Below are positions 1 through 8,479 of a stretch of 64,000 nt of DNA, in pieces (the stretch's first letter is position 1; each line of letters begins with the position of its first letter). Location of the stretch: contig NZ_CP082161.1 in assembly GCF_023101665.1 (NCBI RefSeq), positions 3,162,001 through 3,226,000 of the forward strand, written 5' to 3'. The DNA comes from Bradyrhizobium sp. 195. Its GTDB lineage: Bacteria > Pseudomonadota > Alphaproteobacteria > Rhizobiales > Xanthobacteraceae. The position numbers were made by a program, and so were the translations under genes. The notes under the pieces are model-generated. The model did no database searches, was not told the DNA's origin, and saw only the letters and a program-made list of their open reading frames with translations.

Positions 1-104
1 CCGCCGACGCCGACCGCCTGATCGGCGAGCTCGCCGCCCAGACCGCCAATCCCCCGGTTGCGGCGCAGCCGCCGTACGGCCGCGCGGTCGTCTCGAAAGG
101 CTGA
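1..104 (+). CDS. 3' end of an unidentified gene
   Basis: The window opens inside a reading frame (codons starting at base 3) that runs 33 residues to a TGA at 102-104. The visible tail is Ala/Pro rich (ADADRLIGELAAQ near its start, then a PPVAAQPPYGR stretch), like a low-complexity C-terminus. No domain is visible, so no function can be given. It lies on the same strand as the CHAT gene that follows after 185 bp. It could also be a chance open frame in GC-rich DNA. Confidence 0.4.
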   Translation, partial: ADADRLIGELAAQTANPPVAAQPPYGRAVVSKG

Positions 105-289
105 GCGCGGGGTCCGGGCCCCTGGTCGAGCTGGGCTCCCTGGCCCGCGGCCAATCAACCTGAACCGTCTGGCAGCCGCCCCAACCCTTGAGGTCTTCGG
201 GAACCCGATTGAATGCCCTTGTCCTTCCGGGCCGGCGGGATAGGATCGTCTCGTTTCTTCAAAGTCATTTTACTCAAAGGTCCTTCGAG

Positions 290-3200
290 ATGAGCTTAGA
301 CGCCCCGCGTCCGTTCAAGAGCCGTCTGGACGTTTCCACCCGCCATCTGCTGGCACTTGCAGCTCTGCTCGGGTCCACCGGCTCCGCAGCCGCGCTGAGC
401 CAGGAAGCGGCGATCGAGAATTGCCGGATGACGGTCGGCCGGCCGATCGTGCAGGCTTGCATGCGCGCCGGCGGAGGGCCCGCCGGCGGCGCCAATCTCG
501 AAGCCTGCCGCGCCAAGGCAAAGCCTCAGGTCAGGGCTTGTGTGTTGGCCGCGCTGAATGCCGCCAATGGGCGTGCCAATGTCGCGGTCGAGATTCCCAA
601 GGAAGCGGCGCCCAAGCTCGAGGCAGGTACGGCGCTGCCGAAGGAGTTCGTCGCGCCGCCGCGCAGCATTGCGGACATCACGGCGATCCTCGACGGCAAC
701 AAGCCCGACGAGAAAATGATCGCGGAATTGAAGTCGGATGCCGACAAGGCACCGGGTGGGAAGGAGTCTCGCCAGGATCTCGCGCAGCTCTATTTCGACC
801 GCGCCAATGCGCGCGCGCAGCTCGGCCGGCTTGGCGAGGCGATGACCGATGCCGACAAGGCCGTGGAGGTCGGGCGCGGGGCTGTCGGCCCGCTACTGCT
901 CGGGCGGATGTTGCAGCTTCAGTCGCTTCAGCACTCTATCGCGGGCGATCCGAAGCGCGCGCTCGAGATCATGCAAAGGCTCTTGCGCGAATCGGCCAGC
1001 ATGCCGGGCGCCAAGGGCTTCCAATTCACTACGAACCGCGCGATTGCGGCCGTGCTCATCCAGATGGGCGATCTCGCACAAGCCGAAGCCTATCTCCGCC
1101 GCAGCCAGACCGCGATCCAGGAGGCGCGCACCAGCGGCCATCCCAATTGGCGAGTGACCTATGCGAAGTTCGGACAGAGCTGGGAAGGCGAGCTGGAGCT
1201 CACTCGCGCCGTGATCTTCGAGGCGCGCGGTCAGTTCGCCGACGCCGAAGCCGCCTATCGCAACGGGGAGCTGCGCAAGCGCGCAAGCACGAAGGCGATC
1301 ATGGCGTCGGAGAATGCGCCGGCCGAGACGCTTCTGCTGCAGGCGATCGACGGCACCGTCTTGAGCCAGGCGCGCATGAAGGCGAAGCAGGGCCGGCTCG
1401 CCGAGGCCGAGGTGGACGCGCGCCGCGCGCTGCTCTCGCGCCTGAAGGACACCGGCAAGTACAATTCGGTTACGCCTCGCTACGTCATGGGTTTGGCGGG
1501 GATTTTGGTCGACCAGGGCCGTTATGAAGAGGCCGAGAAGCTCGGCCGCGTCGCCCTTGAGATCAATAAGACCGTGGGTGTGCCCGAGGAGTCGCAGACC
1601 ACCGTGCAACTGCTCTCGCAGCTCGCCGGCATCCTGACGCTGCGGCGTCAGAACGCCGAAGCGAACGCGATGTTCGCGCGGATCGACAAGGCCGTGGCCG
1701 GCTGGGATGCGCAGCGTCGCCAGGTGTTCGAGCTCAATCCGTCCCGGATCCTGTCGCTCTATGGTTCCGGTCAGCTGGACGCAGGCATTGCCGCCGCCGA
1801 GCAGCTCGTGAAGAAGCAGATCGCCCGTGTCGGGGAAAATCATTTCGATGCCGCTTCGGCGCGCGGCACGCTGGCGGTCGGATTGATGCGCGCTCGGCGC
1901 GATGCCGATGCGATCAGGGAGTTCAAGGCCGCCATTCCGGTCATGATGGCGAGCGCCAACGAAAACGCCGATGACGAAAACACGAGCGTGGTGGCCGCGC
2001 GCAGCCAGCGGCTGCAGACAATCGTCGAGAGCTATCTGCTGCTGCTCGGCAGGGCGGAAGGAGCCGGCAAGGACATCGGCGAAGAGACGTTCAGTCTCGC
2101 CGATGCAGTCCGCGGCCGCTCGGTGCAGCAGGCGCTGGCGGCCTCGAGTGCGCGCGCGGCGGCAAAGGATCCTGCGCTCGCCGAGCTCGTGCGCAAGGAG
2201 CAGGACCTGACCAAGCAGGTCAACGCTCAGCTCGGCACCCTCAACAACGTGCTCGCGCTTCCGGCGGCGGAGCGCGACGAGAAGGGCGTTGCACAAATTC
2301 AGGCCTCGATCGCGGCGTTGCGCGGCCAGCGCGACAAGGCGCGCCAGGAGATCAAGCAGAAGTTTCCGATCTACGCCGATCTCGTCTCGCCCAAGCCGCC
2401 GAGCGTCGCCGAGATCCGCGCGACGCTCGCCGACGATGAGGCCATGCTGTCGTTCTATTTCGGCCAGAACGGCAGCTTCGTCTGGGCCGTGCCGAAGTCG
2501 GGGCCGGTGGCGTTCGCCGCCGTCCAGGCCAAGATCGGCGACATCGAGAGCAAGATCCGCAAGCTGCGCGAAGCGCTCGAGCCGCAGGCTGCGATGATCT
2601 CGGACATTCCGCCCTTCGACCTCAAGCTCGGCCATGAGCTCTACGCGCTGCTGCTCAAGCCGGTCGAGAGCGGCTGGAAGCCGGCCAAGAAGCTGATCGT
2701 CGTGACCAACGGCGCGCTGGGACTGCTGCCGTTGTCCCTGTTGCCGACGGCACCAGCGGAGGTGGCCGCGGACGAGGATCCGCTCTTCATCGGCTATCGC
2801 AACGTGCCGTGGCTGGCGCGAACCCATGCGGTGTCGACGGTGCCGTCGGCGGCGGCATTGCGGACATTGCGGCAATTGCCGGCCGGCAAGTCCGGCCGCG
2901 GCGACCTCATCGCCTTCGGCGATCCCTATTTCAACAGCGACCAGCAGGCCGAGGCGGAGGGCGGCGGGCAGAAGATTCAGGTCGCCGACGCCAGCGGCAA
3001 CATCACGCGCGGCGGGCCGCTGAAGCGGCGCAATAGTCCGAAGCTCGACGGCGTCGACAGCGCCGAGCTCGGTCTCTTGCCCCGACTTCCCGACACGGCC
3101 GACGAGTTGAAATCGATCGCGCTGGCGTTGCAGGCGGACCCCGCGAAGGTGTTGTTCCTCGGCAAGAGCGCGACGGAGAGCGCGGTGAAGACCATGAACC

Positions 3201-3706
3201 TCTCCGGCTTCAAGATCCTCGCCTTTGCCACCCACGGTCTGGTCCCGGGCGAGCTGAACGGACTGACGCAGCCGGCACTCGCTTTGTCGTCGCCGGTGGT
3301 GACGGGCGAGGGCGGCGACGGGCTCTTGACCATGGAGGAGATCCTCGGTCTCAAGCTGGACGCGGACTGGGTCGTCCTGTCGGCCTGCAACACCGGTGCC
3401 GGCGCAGGCGCAGGGGCCGAGGCGGCCTCCGGGCTCGGCCGTGCGTTCTTCTACGCCGGCACGCGCGCCCTGCTCGTGACGAACTGGTCGGTGCATTCAC
3501 AGTCGGCGCGGCAATTGGTGACGGACCTGTTCAAGCGGCAGGCCGATGATCCCAAGCTGTCGCGCAGCGAGGCGCTGCGCCAGGCGACGATGGCCCTCGT
3601 CGATGGTCCGGGCTATCTCAGCAGCGAGGGCAAGACCGAGTTTGCCTATGCGCATCCGCTGTTCTGGGCGCCTTACACCATTATCGGCGATGGCGGCTTG
3701 CGTTGA
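290..3706 (+). CDS. Exported TPR-CHAT domain protein (caspase-like)
   Basis: A 1138-residue protein. CHAT domains are caspase/separase-like cysteine peptidases that usually follow TPR arrays. Residues 18-35 form a hydrophobic segment ending in Ala-rich sequence, read as a signal peptide, so the protein is probably periplasmic. Just after it lie two related Cys-pair motifs (C45/C57 and C73/C84, pattern CR-x4-5-P-x-V-x-A-C), likely disulfide-bonded helical hairpins. The middle (about 200-600) is TPR-like helical sequence; about 690-720 looks coiled coil. The C-terminal CHAT domain carries the catalytic pair: His982 in ATHG and Cys1033 in LSACNTG. I chose the ATG at 290 (AAAGG 10 bases upstream) over one at 188, because it puts the signal peptide near the N-terminus. 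It is followed after 25 bp by a small exported protein and two zinc-ribbon proteins on the same strand. The substrate is unknown. Confidence 0.88.
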   Translation: MSLDAPRPFKSRLDVSTRHLLALAALLGSTGSAAALSQEAAIENCRMTVGRPIVQACMRAGGGPAGGANLEACRAKAKPQVRACVLAALNAANGRANVAVEIPKEAAPKLEAGTALPKEFVAPPRSIADITAILDGNKPDEKMIAELKSDADKAPGGKESRQDLAQLYFDRANARAQLGRLGEAMTDADKAVEVGRGAVGPLLLGRMLQLQSLQHSIAGDPKRALEIMQRLLRESASMPGAKGFQFTTNRAIAAVLIQMGDLAQAEAYLRRSQTAIQEARTSGHPNWRVTYAKFGQSWEGELELTRAVIFEARGQFADAEAAYRNGELRKRASTKAIMASENAPAETLLLQAIDGTVLSQARMKAKQGRLAEAEVDARRALLSRLKDTGKYNSVTPRYVMGLAGILVDQGRYEEAEKLGRVALEINKTVGVPEESQTTVQLLSQLAGILTLRRQNAEANAMFARIDKAVAGWDAQRRQVFELNPSRILSLYGSGQLDAGIAAAEQLVKKQIARVGENHFDAASARGTLAVGLMRARRDADAIREFKAAIPVMMASANENADDENTSVVAARSQRLQTIVESYLLLLGRAEGAGKDIGEETFSLADAVRGRSVQQALAASSARAAAKDPALAELVRKEQDLTKQVNAQLGTLNNVLALPAAERDEKGVAQIQASIAALRGQRDKARQEIKQKFPIYADLVSPKPPSVAEIRATLADDEAMLSFYFGQNGSFVWAVPKSGPVAFAAVQAKIGDIESKIRKLREALEPQAAMISDIPPFDLKLGHELYALLLKPVESGWKPAKKLIVVTNGALGLLPLSLLPTAPAEVAADEDPLFIGYRNVPWLARTHAVSTVPSAAALRTLRQLPAGKSGRGDLIAFGDPYFNSDQQAEAEGGGQKIQVADASGNITRGGPLKRRNSPKLDGVDSAELGLLPRLPDTADELKSIALALQADPAKVLFLGKSATESAVKTMNLSGFKILAFATHGLVPGELNGLTQPALALSSPVVTGEGGDGLLTMEEILGLKLDADWVVLSACNTGAGAGAGAEAASGLGRAFFYAGTRALLVTNWSVHSQSARQLVTDLFKRQADDPKLSRSEALRQATMALVDGPGYLSSEGKTEFAYAHPLFWAPYTIIGDGGLR

Positions 3707-3731
3707 CGAACTGGGGAAGGGGTGCAGGGAA

Positions 3732-4175
3732 ATGAAGCGGAATGTCTTGCTCGGCCTCGTGGCTGCAGGTTTGTTGTTCTCGGGACCCTCGCGTGCCACG
3801 CCATTGATCACGGAGGAGGAAGCCAAGCTGCCGCCGCCGAAAGGCGCGGTTGCCGTCGATCAGCGCGGCATCATGCGCGGCCCCAAGGTCGAGTTCGTCT
3901 CGCCGGGCGACTCGGCGAGCTCACCTCTACCGCTGGTATTGAAATTTCAGTCCTATGGCGGGGCAAAGATCGATCCGGAATCGGTCAAGATCATCTTCCT
4001 CCGGACGCCGAATGTCGACTTGACCTCGCGGGTCAAGCCGTTCGTGAAGGCCGATGGCATCAACATGCAGGATGCGGAGCTGCCCCCGGGCGAATACGTG
4101 GTGCGTGTCGATATCAGGGACAGTGATGGCCGTTCGGGCACGACCATCTTCACGCTGAAGGTCGCACCCAAGTGA
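3732..4175 (+). CDS. Small exported protein of unknown function
   Basis: 147 residues starting MKRNVLLGLVAAGLL, a clear signal peptide ending near the SRA of residues 20-22. The mature part has a segment GPKVEFVSPGD followed by alternating hydrophobic strands and ends ...TIFTLKVAPK, which looks like a single Ig-like or Fn3-like beta sandwich. No catalytic motif is visible. It starts 25 bp after the CHAT gene, and its stop codon overlaps the GTG of the next gene (GTGA), so translation is probably coupled. A periplasmic partner of the CHAT protein is possible but inferred only from position. Confidence 0.75.
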   Translation: MKRNVLLGLVAAGLLFSGPSRATPLITEEEAKLPPPKGAVAVDQRGIMRGPKVEFVSPGDSASSPLPLVLKFQSYGGAKIDPESVKIIFLRTPNVDLTSRVKPFVKADGINMQDAELPPGEYVVRVDIRDSDGRSGTTIFTLKVAPK

Positions 4176-4369
4176 CGTGTCCCTACTGCCGGGCGGGGAC
4201 CGGGGAGGGCGCGCTTGTCTGCGCGTCCTGCGGGCGCGACATCGCCGTTCCCGCGACGCTGGTTGCGGAGCGTGACGATCTCCTGCGCAAGCGCGAGGAG
4301 CTGCGCGACGAGCTGAAACGGGCCAGGGACGAGGCCGAGGCCTTCATGAGGCGGAGGCATTCGCGTTAG
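4172..4369 (+). CDS. Small zinc-ribbon coiled-coil protein
   Basis: 65 residues with a GTG start overlapping the stop of the previous gene. The N-terminus holds two CxxC knuckles (CPYC at residues 3-6 and CASC at 18-21), the pattern of a DZR/zinc-ribbon domain, and the rest (about 30-60) is a charged heptad-like helix rich in Arg, Glu and Leu. The next gene starts 2 bp downstream and has the same zinc-ribbon type at its N-terminus, so the two may pair. Function unknown. Confidence 0.7.
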   Translation: MTCPYCRAGTGEGALVCASCGRDIAVPATLVAERDDLLRKREELRDELKRARDEAEAFMRRRHSR

Positions 4370-4371
4370 CG

Positions 4372-5136
4372 ATGGAATGTCCGTTCTGCGCCGAGACGAT
4401 CAAGGACGAAGCCATCGCGTGCAAGCACTGCTCGCGCGACCTGCGCGCGGTGCGGCCGACCTTGCTCGAGATCGAGGAGATCGTCGCCGATCTGGACAGG
4501 CTCAGGCGCGATCTCGACCGGGTCAACGTCCGGCTCGAACGGTACAAGAATCCGCTGCGCTATTTCACGACGCATGCGGTTCTCTACGTCGCGATACCGT
4601 CCCTTCTTCTGGTGATCGCGCACGTGCTCGTGACCATCACTTTCAACGTGTCTCCGATTCCGCTTCGGATTGCGTCCATCGCCGTACCGCTGCTGTTCGG
4701 ATTCGTGGCCTACCCGCTGCACCGGGTTTCGGCCTTGGCGGCCTTCGTGCTGGCATTCTTGGCGGCGGCCGTCAGCGTCCTGTCGATGCTGACGGTCACG
4801 GGGATTCACGATCATGTCCCGATCCTGCCGCAAGCCTGGATCGAATGGCGGGAAGTGTTCGAATACGGCGCCAGCATCCTGCTCGCCTTCGTCTCCGGAA
4901 ACATCTTGAGCGTCGTGATCTTCCAGGTGCTGCCGCGCGTGCTGACCCAGGGCGGCAAGCCGAATGCGTTCGCCTTCCGCGTGGCGCGCCTGCTGGGACA
5001 ACATGTCGGCGAGGAACAGCTGCGCCGCCGCGCCCGCTTGATCCAGGACCTCATGCAGACCATTGGGCCGCTGGCCGGCGTCGCCGCGACCGCGGTCGGC
5101 TCGATCTACGCGGGATTGAAGGGCTTGCTCGGATAG
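4372..5136 (+). CDS. Zinc-ribbon membrane protein
   Basis: 254 residues. An N-terminal zinc ribbon (CPFC at 3-6, CKHC near 17-20) is followed by a coiled-coil stretch (about 30-58) and then four to five hydrophobic segments (about 66-90, 98-115, 120-140 and 160-185). The C-terminal part is amphipathic. This design, a cytoplasmic zinc ribbon tethered to the membrane, is common in bacterial stress or signalling membrane proteins of unknown function. It is the last gene of the CHAT unit and is convergent with the LysR gene. The specific role cannot be read from sequence. Confidence 0.72.
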   Translation: MECPFCAETIKDEAIACKHCSRDLRAVRPTLLEIEEIVADLDRLRRDLDRVNVRLERYKNPLRYFTTHAVLYVAIPSLLLVIAHVLVTITFNVSPIPLRIASIAVPLLFGFVAYPLHRVSALAAFVLAFLAAAVSVLSMLTVTGIHDHVPILPQAWIEWREVFEYGASILLAFVSGNILSVVIFQVLPRVLTQGGKPNAFAFRVARLLGQHVGEEQLRRRARLIQDLMQTIGPLAGVAATAVGSIYAGLKGLLG

Positions 5137-5143
5137 CCGGCCG

Positions 5144-5982
5144 CTAACTCCGGCGCGACGTCCGGGCCGGACGCTGCTTCTGCAGCTTGCCGACAAACTC
5201 CTTCAGCGCATCCACCAGCGGCGCTGATGCCCGGTAGGCGAGGCCGACCTCCCGCTTAACCTTGACCTCGATCTCGCGCACGGCGATGTCGGGATTGCCG
5301 CGCGCCACGCCTTCCGGGACGATGGCGATGCCGACACCTGCGGCGACCAGTGCGATGGCCCAGTCTTCCGACTGCGCGATCGCCACTGTCTGGCGCCGCT
5401 GCGTATTGCGGCCAAAGATGCGCTCTGCTCGCAATGGCAGCGGTCGATCAGGGCCACGCCGGCGAGGTCGGCCGCGCGCAGCTTCTCCTTCAGGGTAAGC
5501 GGATGCGACGGGGGCAGCGCTGCGACGTAGCGCTCGCTCCACAGTGCGACGAAATGCTCGTCCTTTCGCAGCATGCTCTTGGAGATGATGCGCGCATCGG
5601 CGTGATCGTCGCTGCCGACGAGCCGGAGCGCGACGTCGCTACGCGCCGTCAGCGGCTTCAGGAGCGCGATGGTTCGGGGCATGTCGAGCGTACGCATCAG
5701 GCCGAGCGTGACATTGGTCTTCGTGCGCGGCTTCCTGAACAGGCCGCGCGCCGCATCGGTGTCGTCGATGATGCGGCGGGCCAGGATGTGAAACTGTTCG
5801 GCCGAGGCCGTGGGCGCGACGCCCTTCCTGTGCCGGATGAACAGGGTGGTACCCAGCTCAGCTTCCAGGTTGGTGATGGCGGTCGAGATCGAAGGCTGCG
5901 ATACGAAGCAGGCGCGCGCCGCTGCGGTCAGATTGCGTTCGCGGTAGACGGCGGAGAAGTAGCGAAGCTCGCGAATATCCAT
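5144..5982 (-). pseudogene. LysR-family regulator, frameshifted
   Basis: The N-terminal part (from the ATG at 5982) has a standard LysR winged HTH (MDIRELRYFSAVYRERNLTA, SQPSISTAITNLEAELG) and the start of the effector domain. After the residues ALIDRCHCEQ the frame loses LysR-like sequence, while a second minus-strand frame, beginning before the break and ending at 5144, carries the expected remainder (SEDWAIALVAAGVGIAIVPE). One missing base near 5418-5432 would restore a protein of about 280 residues. So this is either a recent pseudogene or a sequencing error. It is divergent from the MBL-fold gene at 6078 with a dyad between them, and would be expected to regulate it. Without the fix the effector domain is scrambled and activity is doubtful. 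Confidence 0.75.
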
Positions 5983-5997
5983 AGGAACAGCCTAGAG

Positions 5998-6026
5998 ATA
6001 GTATTAATATTCGATATTGTACCTAT
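5998..6026. promoter_or_regulatory. Probable LysR operator in divergent promoter
   Basis: Two concentric dyads share a centre at base 6012: an inner perfect one (AATAT-TCG-ATATT, 6006-6018) and outer arms ATAG (5998) and CTAT (6023). It sits 16 bp upstream of the LysR start and 52 bp upstream of the MBL gene, in a locally AT-rich stretch. Position and symmetry fit autoregulation and control by the LysR protein. Confidence 0.55.
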
Positions 6027-6077
6027 GGATCATGCGATGACAAGAACGTCCTGCTCATATTCCGGCAGGGACACACG

Positions 6078-6905
6078 ATGAAGATCCACCACCTGAACAC
6101 CGGCACGATGTGCCCGATCGGCCGCCGCCTGGTGAACGGTCGAGGCAGTCTGTTCCAGCGCGCCCGCCTGGTCTGCCACTGTCTGCTGCTGGAGACGAAT
6201 GACGGGCTCGCTCTGGTCGACACTGGTATCGGCCTCGGCGATATCGCAGCGCCCGAGCGGCTGGGGCGGCGCTGGGTGCGGCAGACCGCGCCAAAACTCG
6301 ATCCCGCCGAGACGGCGGCTGAGCAGGTGAGGGCGCTCGGCTATTCACCCAGGGACGTGCGTCACGTGCTCCTGACGCATCTCGACCGCGATCATGCCGG
6401 CGGCGTGCCCGACTTTCCCCACGCCGCGATTCACGTCCATCGCGCCGAGTACGACATGGCGGTGCTGCGCAAGCCGGCGCCGCCCGAAGGGCGCTATGTC
6501 ACGGGGCAATGGAGCCATGGACCGCGCTGGACATTCTATGGCGAAGCCGGCGAGGACTGGTTCGGCTTCCAGGGCGTGCGCGCGCTCGGCGACAAGGAGG
6601 CGGACATCCTGATGATCCCGCTCGCCGGCCACACGCTCGGTCATTGCGGCATCGCGGTGCGCGCGGGCGGGACATGGCTGCTGCATGCCGGCGACAGCTA
6701 TTTTCACCACGCCCAGCTCGACGCTTCACCACGCGTGCCGCTGATGCTCGGCTTGTTCCAGCGCAAGGGCGACATGGACCGCAACATGCGGATCGCCAAC
6801 CAGGCACGGCTGCGTGCGCTGAAGCAAAACCACGGCGACCGCGTGAGGATCGTCAATAGCCACGACCCCGCCGATTACGAGCGCTGCCGCTGCGGAGAGC
6901 ACTGA
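6078..6905 (+). CDS. MBL-fold hydrolase, N-acyl homoserine lactonase-like
   Basis: 275 residues with the metallo-beta-lactamase fold. The metal motif is THLDRDHAGG: the usual HxHxDH appears as HxDxDH, a variant found in several MBL subfamilies. Later metal ligands are seen in AGHTLGHCGI and in HAGDSYFH. Length and overall order match the AHL lactonase/quorum-quenching subfamily, which opens acyl-homoserine lactone rings, but the substrate cannot be fixed from sequence. It is transcribed divergently from a broken LysR gene. The ATG at 6078 follows an AGGGA sequence about 10 bases upstream. Confidence 0.8.
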   Translation: MKIHHLNTGTMCPIGRRLVNGRGSLFQRARLVCHCLLLETNDGLALVDTGIGLGDIAAPERLGRRWVRQTAPKLDPAETAAEQVRALGYSPRDVRHVLLTHLDRDHAGGVPDFPHAAIHVHRAEYDMAVLRKPAPPEGRYVTGQWSHGPRWTFYGEAGEDWFGFQGVRALGDKEADILMIPLAGHTLGHCGIAVRAGGTWLLHAGDSYFHHAQLDASPRVPLMLGLFQRKGDMDRNMRIANQARLRALKQNHGDRVRIVNSHDPADYERCRCGEH

Positions 6906-6921
6906 GCGCGCGGCGCGCGCC

Positions 6922-7518
6922 TCAGCGCTGCCCGTCATGCTCGGAAATCTCGGATGCCTTAAGGCCACCGATGCGCGCGTGGGGGCGGCCGCCGGTTGCC
7001 ATCACGAGCCCGAGGGCGATCTCGTCACGCCTTGGCGCATCCCACAGCGTCATCTCCGCCGTGCCGAAATGGCTGCGGACATAGGCGGCGTGGATGTGGC
7101 CGAGCGGTACCATCAGGCGCGTGCCGGGACCGCCGATGGTCTTGGCGGCCGGGACGATCGCCTTTGGCTGCTGACCCTTGGGCCGGCCAAGCACCTCGCG
7201 CATGCCTTGGCCGCCGGCTTCGTGCCAGACGGCGCCATGCTCGAGCTCGCCGTCCTCGCCGACGATGATGCCCTTGCCATAGGCTTCGATGCGGTCTGCG
7301 CCGCCGAGCTGCGCGATCAGCCCGCTCGCGAGCTCGTGCCCGAGCTCGCGCAAGGATGCCTGAAACGGCATCAGGTCGGGCTCATAGCGTCCGGCGAAGG
7401 GATTGCGGATCACGGCAATGGCGGTGCCGACCAGGAGCGGCTTCTCCAGCCGCGGGCCGCGCTCGTGCCAGATGGTCTCGACGCCGAGCGCGGTCTTGCG
7501 AATGTCATAGGACGACAT
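6922..7518 (-). CDS. Amino acid synthesis family protein (AA_synth / DUF1185)
   Basis: 198 residues matching the DUF1185/AA_synth family by its full-length pattern (RNPFAGRYEPDL near 38-49, then AYGKGIIVGEDGELEHGA). The biochemical activity of the family is not established; members are repeatedly found in catabolic operons with hydrolases and TctC-type uptake proteins. It starts 7 bp after the FAH hydrolase gene, so the two form one operon read leftwards from a promoter near 8430. Confidence 0.82.
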   Translation of the reverse strand: MSSYDIRKTALGVETIWHERGPRLEKPLLVGTAIAVIRNPFAGRYEPDLMPFQASLRELGHELASGLIAQLGGADRIEAYGKGIIVGEDGELEHGAVWHEAGGQGMREVLGRPKGQQPKAIVPAAKTIGGPGTRLMVPLGHIHAAYVRSHFGTAEMTLWDAPRRDEIALGLVMATGGRPHARIGGLKASEISEHDGQR

Positions 7519-7525
7519 GCTGAAG

Positions 7526-8389
7526 CTAGGCCTCGTCCACGACGGGATTGCTGAGCACGCCGATATTTTCGATCTCGACCTCCACCACGTCGCCGGGCTT
7601 GAGGAAGACCGGCGGCTTGCGGGTGAAGCCGACGCCGGCCGGCGTGCCGGTGGCGATGACGTCGCCGGGAACGAGGTCGAAAATGGTGGAGCAATATTCG
7701 ATCAGCCGCGGGATCGAGAAGATCAGCATCGAGGTGTCGGACGACTGCACCACCGCGCCGTTGACGCGCGTCTCCAGTTTCAATTTCGTGGGATCGCCGA
7801 TCTCGTCCGGCGTGACCAGCCACGGACCGAACGGGCCGGTGCCGACGAAGTTCTTGCCGGAGGCGATCTGCTGGGCATGACGCTGCCAGTCGCGCACGCT
7901 GACGTCGTTGTAGATCGAGTAGCCAGCGACGTGATTCCAGGCATTGGCCTCGCTGATGTGACGGCCGCCCTTGCCGATGACAACCGCGAGCTCGCCCTCC
8001 CAGTCGAAATTGTCGGAGACTTTTGGCCGGATCACCGGCGCGTTGTGCGCAACCTGGGAGCGCCAGACCCGCAGGAAGATCGGTGGAAACTCGGTGATCT
8101 CGCGCTTCATGCCGAACGCCACCGCCTCGTTGTGGTGGTCAAGATAGTTGCGCACGGCGCAGACGATCTTCTCGGGGCGCGGGATCACCGGCAGATATTT
8201 GACGTCGCTCAGCGCCAGCGTGGGCTTGTGCCCGGCGACGATCGCGTCGCGCTTCGCGTAGTCATCGCTGCCGAGAAAATCCGCGAGAACAGGATATTGG
8301 GGCAGGGCGCGGCCGAGATCCACCACGCCGTTTTCGGTAACGGCCCCCCAGCTTTCCCGATTTCCGTCCAAGAACGACAGCAGCTTCAT
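7526..8389 (-). CDS. Fumarylacetoacetate hydrolase family protein
   Basis: 287 residues of the FAH superfamily, which hydrolyses or decarboxylates products of aromatic ring cleavage. The N-terminal cap (about 1-65) is followed by the catalytic region with acidic metal ligands in DWEGELAVVIGKGG and the conserved SIYNDVSVRDWQ; the C-terminus has the family GTPAGVGF loop. First gene of a two-gene operon with the DUF1185 protein. A 12-bp palindrome lies 41-52 bp upstream of its ATG and recurs at the divergent GntR/MDR promoter, so it is probably controlled by the neighbouring GntR protein. Likely acts downstream of the ring-cleavage-like enzyme at 10299. Confidence 0.88.
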   Translation of the reverse strand: MKLLSFLDGNRESWGAVTENGVVDLGRALPQYPVLADFLGSDDYAKRDAIVAGHKPTLALSDVKYLPVIPRPEKIVCAVRNYLDHHNEAVAFGMKREITEFPPIFLRVWRSQVAHNAPVIRPKVSDNFDWEGELAVVIGKGGRHISEANAWNHVAGYSIYNDVSVRDWQRHAQQIASGKNFVGTGPFGPWLVTPDEIGDPTKLKLETRVNGAVVQSSDTSMLIFSIPRLIEYCSTIFDLVPGDVIATGTPAGVGFTRKPPVFLKPGDVVEVEIENIGVLSNPVVDEA

Positions 8390-8429
8390 GGTTTCGCCCC
8401 AAAGGTTCCGATTTTCGATCTATCGCATT

Positions 8430-8441
8430 ATTTTCGAAAAT
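8430..8441. promoter_or_regulatory. GntR-type operator, copy 1
   Basis: A perfect palindrome ATTTTCGAAAAT upstream of the FAH gene, with an extra half-like ATTTTCGAT at 8411. The identical 12-mer occurs at 9256-9267 in front of the MDR gene. Both copies flank the GntR gene, so they are its likely binding sites. Confidence 0.65.
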
Positions 8442-8479
8442 CTGGCGCGGCGCAAGCCCCCGCGTGAAAATGCCGGTGC

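Noticed and set aside
893..3496. Minus-strand open frame of 867 codons
   Set aside because: It lies wholly antisense to the CHAT gene, is rich in Arg, Gln and His, and shows no domain; GC-rich codon shadow.
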